Source: an uncultured Oscillospiraceae bacterium
Lineage (GTDB): Bacteria; Bacillota; Clostridia; Oscillospirales; Oscillospiraceae
Assembly (NCBI GenBank): GCA_947626905.1
Contig: CANQUE010000005.1
Span: 1 to 64,000, forward strand
Reading direction: 5' to 3'
Length of the DNA: 64,000 nucleotides
In this document: piece by piece, positions 58,460 through 64,000 of the stretch
How positions within the stretch are numbered: the stretch's first letter is position 1
Layout: each line of letters starts with the position of its first letter
Position numbers and translations under genes: made by a program
Notes under the pieces: model-generated
Database searches by the model: none
What the model was told of the DNA's origin: nothing
Seen by the model: the letters and a program-made list of their open reading frames with translations, nothing else

Positions 58460-58810
58460 ATGAAACAGTTTGAACTGCACCGCCATTACCGCCAGCGGGA
58501 TATCGCCGCTTTCGTACTGCAAACGGACGCAGGGGTCCATATATCCCTCTTCGGCGGCGATCGGCCCCACATAGGGGCGGTGGGCGTGATCGACCCGGAG
58601 GGCGGATGCGCCGTGACGGAGTTTCCCACCCATCGGGAGGGCGTGGTCTGCGAAAGATGGACGGCCGCTCTGGCCGCGGCGGGTCACCGGCCCGCGGTGG
58701 TGGAGGCGGGCATCCACTACGACGATCTGGGCAAGGCCGGGATACAGGATGTTCTGGCCTTGACGGACGACCTGTTGGCGGAGCTCTTGCAGGCGCTAGG
58801 GACAGCGTAA
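58460..58810 (+). CDS. LpdD-like prenylated-flavin chaperone domain protein (tentative)
   Basis: A 116-aa soluble protein. The FGGDRPHIGAVGVI segment, FPTHREGVV and the later VVEAGIHYDDL resemble the small LpdD-type subunit/chaperone that accompanies UbiD-like decarboxylases. No ubiD- or ubiX-like gene is in the window, so the partner would be elsewhere. ATG 58460 follows AAGGGG by 7 bases; the upstream open codons lack a ribosome site. If the family is wrong it should be treated as a conserved hypothetical. Confidence 0.5.
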   Translation: MKQFELHRHYRQRDIAAFVLQTDAGVHISLFGGDRPHIGAVGVIDPEGGCAVTEFPTHREGVVCERWTAALAAAGHRPAVVEAGIHYDDLGKAGIQDVLALTDDLLAELLQALGTA

Positions 58811-58849
58811 ATAGCGCCCGGCTCCTGGGACCGGAGCGGAGCGTTTCTG

Positions 58850-58891
58850 AAAAAGAAAAAACCAAAAGCCCTGATCTCTCAGGGCTTTTGG
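58850..58891 (-). terminator. Intrinsic terminator of the tRNA-Arg gene
   Basis: A 13-bp stem (58862-58874 with 58879-58891), 4-nt loop, then TTTTTTCTTTTT on the minus strand. Confidence 0.92.
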
Positions 58892-58899
58892 CGTATAAA

Positions 58900-58976
58900 T
58901 GGCACCCACGAGGGGATTCGAACCTCCGACCTACCGCTTAGGAGGCGGTCGCTCTATCCTGCTGAGCTACGTGGGC
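58900..58976 (-). tRNA. tRNA-Arg (anticodon CCT)
   Basis: A 77-nt cloverleaf with encoded CCA. The acceptor GCCCACG pairs with CGTGGGT (one G-U). The D arm is GCTC...GAGC, the anticodon stem ACCGC/GCGGT closes loop CTCCTAA giving CCT, and the T arm has TTCGAAT with one A-C mismatch in its stem. It reads AGG codons. Confidence 0.96.
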
Positions 58977-58988
58977 CCGTGCTGTGAC

Positions 58989-59017
58989 ATTGTAAACGAA
59001 AACTGGTCCCGTGTCAA
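58989..59017 (-). promoter_or_regulatory. Promoter of the tRNA-Arg gene
   Basis: Minus strand TTGACA (59012-59017), 17-bp spacer, TACAAT (58989-58994), 13 bases before the tRNA 5' end. Confidence 0.85.
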
Positions 59018-59054
59018 GGAGAAGCCTGTCAGAGTTTCCGCCCGCAAACGCGAA

Positions 59055-59080
59055 CGCCCCGTCCTCAATAGGACGGGGCG
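59055..59080 (-). terminator. GC hairpin downstream of the V-ATPase operon
   Basis: A 10-bp stem (59055-59064 with 59071-59080) and 6-nt loop; the minus-strand tail is GTTCGCGTTTG, so the U tract is poor. It is the second of two hairpins after subunit D. Confidence 0.6.
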
Positions 59081-59098
59081 CTTTGCGCTCGTCTTCTC

Positions 59099-59124
59099 TT
59101 TGAAAGGAGCTTGCTCCTTTCAAA
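59099..59124 (-). repeat. 26-bp palindrome after V-ATPase subunit D
   Basis: TTTGAAAGGAGC, TT, then its exact complement, 7 bases beyond the stop codon. It forms a 12-bp hairpin in the 3' end of the operon mRNA. Confidence 0.7.
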
Positions 59125-59131
59125 CGAAATA

Positions 59132-59785
59132 TTACCGCTCGTAGTGGTGGGCCTGCTGGAGGACCATCTCCTTTACCTTGATCAGGCGGACCTTGGTAGA
59201 GGACTCGTTCTCCGCCAGCTTCATGGTGATATAGCGGATATTCTCCTGCAGCTCCGGGATCATCACATACTCCAGAGCGTTGACCCGCCGGCGCGTCTTT
59301 TCGATATCCTCCGCCAGAAGCTGCATGGTCTTCTCCACCTGGGCCAGCTCCAGCATATCCTCGAACACCGCGTACAGCCGGCTGATGGCGTCGTCCAGTT
59401 CACCGCTGGTCTGGGCAAAGCCGTAGGGGAGCTGCCCGCTCTGATCCGGGGACTGGCTGTTGAAGGCGTACACCGGCACGTTCACGCTCATGATGTTCCG
59501 ATGGGACACGTCCAGCTGGATCTGCTGTCTGGCGTACAAAAGGCTCTGCTCCAGCATCTCCGGACTCATCACGGCGCTGGCCATGCTCATGGCGGCAAAA
59601 GCCTCCGAAAGGCCCTTGTCCACTTTCTCCCGCAGGACCTTGTTCCTCCGGACGATGTCCATGAACTGGCGCATCTCCTCGTCCCGCTTGTCCTTCAGGA
59701 GCTTGTGGCCCCGGCTGGCGGTCCGCAGACGCCCTTTCAGCTGGTTCAGGACCATCCGTGTGGGGGTCACGGCACTTTTCGGCAT
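59132..59785 (-). CDS. atpD: V-type ATP synthase subunit D
   Basis: A 217-aa central-stalk subunit. The N-terminal PTRMVLNQLKGRLRTASRGHKLLKDKRDEEMR and C-terminal RRRVNALEYVMIPELQENIRYI are the long coiled-coil halves that insert into the A3B3 head. It turns with the membrane rotor and couples ion flow to ATP hydrolysis or synthesis. It is the last gene of the operon, 32 bases after subunit B. Confidence 0.95.
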   Translation of the reverse strand: MPKSAVTPTRMVLNQLKGRLRTASRGHKLLKDKRDEEMRQFMDIVRRNKVLREKVDKGLSEAFAAMSMASAVMSPEMLEQSLLYARQQIQLDVSHRNIMSVNVPVYAFNSQSPDQSGQLPYGFAQTSGELDDAISRLYAVFEDMLELAQVEKTMQLLAEDIEKTRRRVNALEYVMIPELQENIRYITMKLAENESSTKVRLIKVKEMVLQQAHHYER

Positions 59786-59817
59786 AAGATCACCTCGCTA
59801 ACAGGCTCTCGCCCGGC

Positions 59818-61200
59818 TCATTCCTCTTCCTTCTTGGGCATGTACTTCTCGATCTGCTCCACCTTCAGACGCTTGAGTTCGCTGCGGGGCAGCAGGCTCA
59901 GAAGCTCCCAGCCCAGATCCAGCGTTTCGATGATGGACCGGTTGGTCTGATTCCCCTGGTTTACATAACGTTTTTCAAACTCGTCCGCAAACTTGGCGAA
60001 TTTCTTGTCCGTTTCGCTCAGGGCCGCCTCGCCCAGGATGGTCATCAGCTCCTTGGCCTCTTTGCCGGCGGCATAGGCGGAGAACAGCTGGTTCATGGTG
60101 CCGGCGTGGTCCTCTCTGGTCCGGCCCTCGCCCACGCCCTTGTCCTTCAGACGAGACAGGCTGGGCAGCACGTCCACGGGAGGCACGATGCCCTTGCGGT
60201 GCAGCTCACGGGAGAGGATGATCTGACCCTCGGTGATGTAACCGGTCAGGTCGGGGATGGGGTGGGTCTTGTCGTCTTCCGGCATGGTCAGGATGGGGAT
60301 CATGGTGATGGACCCCTTCTTTCCCACCCGCCGGCCGGCCCGCTCGTACATGGTGGCCAGGTCGGTGTACATATAGCCGGGGTAGCCGCGGCGGCCGGGG
60401 ACTTCCTTCTTGGCGGCGGAAACCTCCCGCAGGGCCTCGGCATAGTTTGTGATGTCGGTCAGGATGACCAGCACGTGCATGTCCTTCTCGAAGGCCAGGT
60501 ACTCGGCGGCGGTCAGGGCCATACGGGGGGTGGAGATGCGCTCCACGGCGGGATCGTTGGCCAGGTTGGAGAAGACCACGGTCCGGTCGATGGCGCCGGT
60601 GCGGCGGAAGTCGTTGATGAAGTATTCCGATTCCTCGAAGGTGATGCCGATGGCGGCAAACACCACCGCGAAGCTCTCGTCGGTGCCCAGCACCCGGGCC
60701 TGCCGGGCGATCTGGGCGGCCAGCGCCGCGTGGGGCAGACCGGAGCAGGAGAAGATGGGCAGCTTCTGCCCCCGGACCAGGGTGTTCAGCCCGTCAATGG
60801 TGGAAACGCCGGTCTGGATGAACTCGGCCGGATAGGCCCGGGCAGAGGGGTTCATGGGCAGGCCGTTGATGTCCTCGTACTTTTCCGGAAGGATGGCGGG
60901 GCCGCCGTCGATGGGCTCTCCCATACCGTTGAACACCCGGCCCAGCATATCCTCGCTGACGCCCAGCTCCAGAGGATGGCCCAAAAACCGGACCTTGGAG
61001 CCGGCCAGGTTGATGCCCTGGGCGCTCTCAAAGAGCTGTACCACGGCCACATCGCCGTCTACCTCCAGGACTTTGCAGCGGCGCTTTTCCCCGTTCGGCA
61101 GCTCGATCTCCGCCAGCTCGTCAAACGTGACGCCCTCCACGTTTTTGACCATCATCAGAGGGCTTGCTATCTCACTGATCGTCTGATATTCCCGGATCAT
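59818..61200 (-). CDS. atpB: V-type ATP synthase subunit B
   Basis: A 460-aa non-catalytic head subunit. It shows [20 protein letters not shown] in place of a Walker A motif, [20 protein letters not shown], and the [11 protein letters not shown] segment, all typical of the B chain. It alternates with subunit A in the hexameric head. Its ATG overlaps the subunit A stop as ATGA. Confidence 0.96.
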   Translation of the reverse strand: MIREYQTISEIASPLMMVKNVEGVTFDELAEIELPNGEKRRCKVLEVDGDVAVVQLFESAQGINLAGSKVRFLGHPLELGVSEDMLGRVFNGMGEPIDGGPAILPEKYEDINGLPMNPSARAYPAEFIQTGVSTIDGLNTLVRGQKLPIFSCSGLPHAALAAQIARQARVLGTDESFAVVFAAIGITFEESEYFINDFRRTGAIDRTVVFSNLANDPAVERISTPRMALTAAEYLAFEKDMHVLVILTDITNYAEALREVSAAKKEVPGRRGYPGYMYTDLATMYERAGRRVGKKGSITMIPILTMPEDDKTHPIPDLTGYITEGQIILSRELHRKGIVPPVDVLPSLSRLKDKGVGEGRTREDHAGTMNQLFSAYAAGKEAKELMTILGEAALSETDKKFAKFADEFEKRYVNQGNQTNRSIIETLDLGWELLSLLPRSELKRLKVEQIEKYMPKKEEE

Positions 61201-62963
61201 TGGTCCTCACCTCCCGCTGTCAGGTCCGCGATCTGCTTGCGCATCTGCTTCTCGATCTCCCCGTACTCGGTCTCATAGGTCCCGGGCAGGATCATCTTGG
61301 CCCGGCCGATCCGCTCCCGGGCGGGGATGGCGAACAGGGCGTTCAGATCCGCCCCCTTGGCCATGGCGTCCCGGCACAGCTCATCATACCGGATGATCAG
61401 TCCCAGCAGCCGGAACTGCTTATCATAGGAGGAATAGGCGTCCTCGTCCATGAAGGCGTTCTGCTGCAAAAAGTCCTCCCGGAGCATCTTTGCCGTTTCC
61501 AGGGTCATCTGGTCGGCGGCGGACAGGGAGTCCCGGCCCACCAGCTTGACGATCTCGTTGAGGCTCTCCTCCTCCTGGAGGATGGCCATGGCCTTGTCCC
61601 GCAGGGCCATGAAGCCGGGGAACTGGCTGTCGTACCAGTCCTTCAGGGTGTCTACATACAGGCTGTAGCTGGTCAGCCAGTTGATGGCGGGGAAGTGCCG
61701 GGCATAGGCCAGAGAGCTGTCCAGGCCCCAGAACACCTTCACGATGCGCATGGTGGACTGGCTGACAGGCTCGGAGGTGTCGCCGCCCGGAGGGGATACA
61801 GCGCCAATGGCGGTGATGGAGCCCTGGCGGCTGTCGCTTCCCAGGCATTCCACCACGCCGGCCCGCTCGTAATACTGGGCCAGGCGGCTGGCCAGGTAGG
61901 CGGGATAGCCCTCTTCGCCGGGCATCTCCTCCAGCCGGCCGCTCATCTCGCGCAGGGCCTCGGCCCAGCGGGAGGTGGAGTCGGCCAGCACCGCCACATC
62001 ATAGCCCATGTCCCGGAAGTACTCGGCGATGGTGATGCCGGTATAGATGCTGGCCTCCCGGGCCGCCACAGGCATATCGGAGGTGTTGGCGATCAGCACG
62101 GTCCGCTGCATCAGGCTCTCTCCGGAGCGGGGGTCCTTCAGCTCGGGGAACTCCATGAGCACGTCGGTCATCTCGTTGCCCCGCTCGCCGCAGCCGATGT
62201 AGACCACGATATCCACGTCGGACCACTTGGCCAGCTGGTGCTGGACCACGGTCTTGCCGCTGCCGAAGGGACCGGGCACGGCGGCCGTGCCGCCCTTGGC
62301 GATGGGGAAGAGGGTATCGATGACCCGCTGGCCGCTGTTCATGGGCCGGCTGGGCATGTATTTGTGCTTATAGGGCCGGGCCACGCGCACGGGCCAGCGC
62401 TGGATCATGGTCACGGGATGCTCCCCGCCCTTGGGGTCCTTCACCACGGCCACCGCTTCCTCCACGGTATACCGGCCGCCGGAGATGGAGCCGATCACGC
62501 CGGACACGCCGGGCGGCACCATGATCTTATGGACGATGGCGTTGGTCTCCTGGACCGTCCCCAGCACGTCGCCGGGCTGCACCGTGTCCCCGGCCTTGGC
62601 CACGGCGGTGAATTCCCAGACCTTCTTCCGGTTCAGGGAGGGCACCTCCACGCCCCGGGCGATGGTGTCGCCGGTGGCGTCCCGGATCTCCGTCAGCGGC
62701 CGCTGGATGCCGTCGTATATATTGGTCAGAAGCCCCGGCCCCAGCTCCACGCTCAGGGGCGTGCCGGTGGTCTCCACGGCCGCGCCGGGGCCCAGGCCGG
62801 ATGTCTCCTCATAGACCTGAATGGAAGCGCTGTCCCCCTTCATCTGGAGGATCTCGCCGATCAGCCGCTGGCTGCCCACACGCACCACGTCGGACACGTT
62901 GGCGTCCGCCAGGCCGGTGGCCACCACCAGCGGGCCGGAAACTTTTGTGATCGTTCCGCTCAT
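61197..62963 (-). CDS. atpA: V-type ATP synthase catalytic subunit A
   Basis: A 588-aa catalytic subunit. Walker A is GPFGSGKT (231-238); the non-homologous bulge typical of V/A-type A chains lies near residues 115-190. [11 protein letters not shown] and [32 protein letters not shown] (in segments) carry the catalytic Glu/Arg environment. It hydrolyses or makes ATP at the A-B interfaces. Whether H+ or Na+ is pumped is decided by the K ring, which is outside the window. Confidence 0.97.
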   Translation of the reverse strand: MSGTITKVSGPLVVATGLADANVSDVVRVGSQRLIGEILQMKGDSASIQVYEETSGLGPGAAVETTGTPLSVELGPGLLTNIYDGIQRPLTEIRDATGDTIARGVEVPSLNRKKVWEFTAVAKAGDTVQPGDVLGTVQETNAIVHKIMVPPGVSGVIGSISGGRYTVEEAVAVVKDPKGGEHPVTMIQRWPVRVARPYKHKYMPSRPMNSGQRVIDTLFPIAKGGTAAVPGPFGSGKTVVQHQLAKWSDVDIVVYIGCGERGNEMTDVLMEFPELKDPRSGESLMQRTVLIANTSDMPVAAREASIYTGITIAEYFRDMGYDVAVLADSTSRWAEALREMSGRLEEMPGEEGYPAYLASRLAQYYERAGVVECLGSDSRQGSITAIGAVSPPGGDTSEPVSQSTMRIVKVFWGLDSSLAYARHFPAINWLTSYSLYVDTLKDWYDSQFPGFMALRDKAMAILQEEESLNEIVKLVGRDSLSAADQMTLETAKMLREDFLQQNAFMDEDAYSSYDKQFRLLGLIIRYDELCRDAMAKGADLNALFAIPARERIGRAKMILPGTYETEYGEIEKQMRKQIADLTAGGEDQ

Positions 62964-63018
62964 GCTTCAACCTTCTTTCGGTAAAGATAGCCCTCCCGTG
63001 GAGGGAACAACATGCATA

Positions 63019-63339
63019 TCAGAGAATATTGGCGCCCACCGCTCTCTCCACCGCGGCCTGCAGGGCCGACTGGCCCAGGCCCAGAGAGCCGTCCTTTCCG
63101 GGAATGAGGATCACCGCCGGACTGGGGCTGTCCTTGAATCGGGCGATGTCCCCCTTCAGGGCCTCCGCCAGATTCTCCTCCAGATAGATGATGGCGTACT
63201 CATCCGGCTGGTCGGGCTTCGTGATGGCGCGGAAGATATGCCGCGCCTCCTCCCCGGTGCGGACAGGAAAGGTGTCCAGCCCCAGGGCCTTGAAGCCGAT
63301 CACCGTGTCCGGGCCGCCGATGACCGCGATCTTATACAT
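63019..63339 (-). CDS. atpF: V-type ATP synthase subunit F
   Basis: A 106-aa central-stalk partner of subunit D. It begins MYKIAVIGGPDTVIGFKALG and includes YAIIYLEENLAE and PAVILIPG, the Rossmann-like fold of subunit F. It overlaps the end of subunit C by 8 bases and precedes subunit A by 55 bases, the normal C-F-A-B-D order. Confidence 0.93.
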   Translation of the reverse strand: MYKIAVIGGPDTVIGFKALGLDTFPVRTGEEARHIFRAITKPDQPDEYAIIYLEENLAEALKGDIARFKDSPSPAVILIPGKDGSLGLGQSALQAAVERAVGANIL

Positions 63340-64000
63340 AGCTCACACGCAACCTTTCCCGCAGGGTTTCCGCGGACACGCCGCCCCGTTTTCCCAAAAG
63401 CACCATCCGGGCCGCCGTGATCTCCGCCTCCAGGCTGGCCAGATACGCCGCCGCCACCTCCGGACCGAAGCTGACCTGCTTTGCCCCGGTGAGATAGGCG
63501 GTGAGCACATTGTCGCACTCCCGCTCGAAGTCGGACAGAGGTCCGCCCTCCGCGGCCTGCTGGCCCAGTTGGGCGCACTTTTCCAGCGCCCGGTCCTGAA
63601 ACACCTCCGTCACCGCCTCGCCGTACACCCGGCGCACATTCTCCGGGCTCACGTTCCCTCCGGGGATCAGGGCGGTGCGCAAAAGGCCCTCGTCCATGTG
63701 GCCCCGGACGCAGCGCACCGCGCTGCGCAGGTTGGCCACGTCGATGGCAAGGCGCACATATCCGGCGTAAAATCCGGTGGACAGGCTCTCCGCCATGGCC
63801 AGCAGCTCGGCAAAATAGGCCTGGTCCAGGCCCATGTCCGCCAGCTGGGGGTTGGCCGTGCGGGCCAGGGTCGTGCGCGCCTCCCGGATGGCGTCCGCCA
63901 AGGGCGCCGGCACGGCCCGCCAGTCGTCCTCAAAAAAAGCCGCCGCCAGTACCTCCGGCGCCACCCGGCCGCAGCCGGACAGCAGCCGCCGGTCGTCCCC
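63332..64000 (-). CDS. atpC: V-type ATP synthase subunit C (5' end outside window)
   Basis: 223 residues of the C-terminal part are visible and the frame is open to the window edge. The all-helical sequence (LADMGLDQAYFAELLAMAES, YVRLAIDVANLRSAVRCVRGHM, CDNVLTAYLTGAKQVSFGPEVAAAYLASLEAEITAARMV, in segments) and its place before subunit F identify the funnel-shaped subunit that links the central stalk to the membrane K ring. Subunits I, K and E are expected beyond the edge. Confidence 0.9.
   Translation of the reverse strand, partial: GDDRRLLSGCGRVAPEVLAAAFFEDDWRAVPAPLADAIREARTTLARTANPQLADMGLDQAYFAELLAMAESLSTGFYAGYVRLAIDVANLRSAVRCVRGHMDEGLLRTALIPGGNVSPENVRRVYGEAVTEVFQDRALEKCAQLGQQAAEGGPLSDFERECDNVLTAYLTGAKQVSFGPEVAAAYLASLEAEITAARMVLLGKRGGVSAETLRERLRVSYV

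Noticed and set aside
57714-58976. Integrated element at tRNA-Arg with the recombinase as integrase
   Set aside because: The enzyme is a small resolvase-type serine recombinase, not a tyrosine integrase. No direct repeat of the tRNA 3' end and no phage or conjugation genes are visible.

Overview
The window is a GC-rich bacterial chromosome segment with strong AGGAGG ribosome sites and near-consensus sigma-A promoters. The gene content points to an anaerobic, gut-type Firmicute of the class Clostridia, probably Oscillospiraceae-like: a V-type ATPase operon, an Rrf2/cysK and iscS-iscU-mnmA neighbourhood, lplB/lplC-type sugar permeases with MsmX-type ATPases, a two-subunit class I fumarase, and intracellular pectin-fragment catabolism. 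The taxonomic placement is inference from gene content, not from a marker comparison.

Layout. 1-609 is the 3' end of an EF-G-family gene. 676-4163 holds four tandem membrane-anchored SGNH-hydrolase-like genes, two of which share a 644-base near-identical block. 4210-6179 has a ferritin-like protein, a conserved hypothetical and an anchored alpha/beta hydrolase. 6282-31620 is a large pectin/galacturonate locus. Its minus-strand catabolic operon (ABC ATPase, kduI, kduD, esterase, sugar isomerase, eda, kdgK, uxaC, uxaB, uxaA) is divergent from an AraC regulator. Its minus-strand import/hydrolysis operon (6-TM protein, lplB- and lplC-type permeases, lipoprotein binding protein, four 4-TM proteins around a second ATPase, GH28, GH105) is divergent from a pectinesterase. 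A GH4 alpha-galacturonidase with the CHEV motif closes it. Together these genes import galacturonate oligomers, de-esterify and cut them in the cytoplasm, and funnel saturated (UxaCBA) and unsaturated (KduID) uronates to KDG, KDPG, pyruvate and glyceraldehyde-3-phosphate. No pectate lyase is present.

31744-36772 has a low-molecular-weight tyrosine phosphatase and a phosphocholine (lic1-like) operon that starts with an unusual winged-helix/nucleotidyltransferase/kinase fusion and lacks licD. 36925-43309 covers an aminotransferase, cysK, an Rrf2 regulator with phased repeats upstream, a 22-codon Cys-rich micro-ORF, an HD protein, mnmA, iscU and iscS. 43457-47516 has a DHHW/MBOAT O-acylation pair and a NahK-like sugar kinase. 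47844-57696 is housekeeping: pyrG, glmS, purB, purA, a 59-aa membrane protein, nadE, fumarase alpha and beta, and malic enzyme. 57714-58976 has a lone serine recombinase, an LpdD-like protein and tRNA-Arg(CCT). 59132-64000 carries V-type ATPase subunits D, B, A, F and part of C.

The observations most worth following are the ABC importer with four extra 4-TM proteins, the lic fusion locus without licD, the 11-bp phased repeats beside the Rrf2 gene with the adjacent micro-ORF, and the mosaic SGNH array. All assignments come from reading motifs by eye; no database search was possible.
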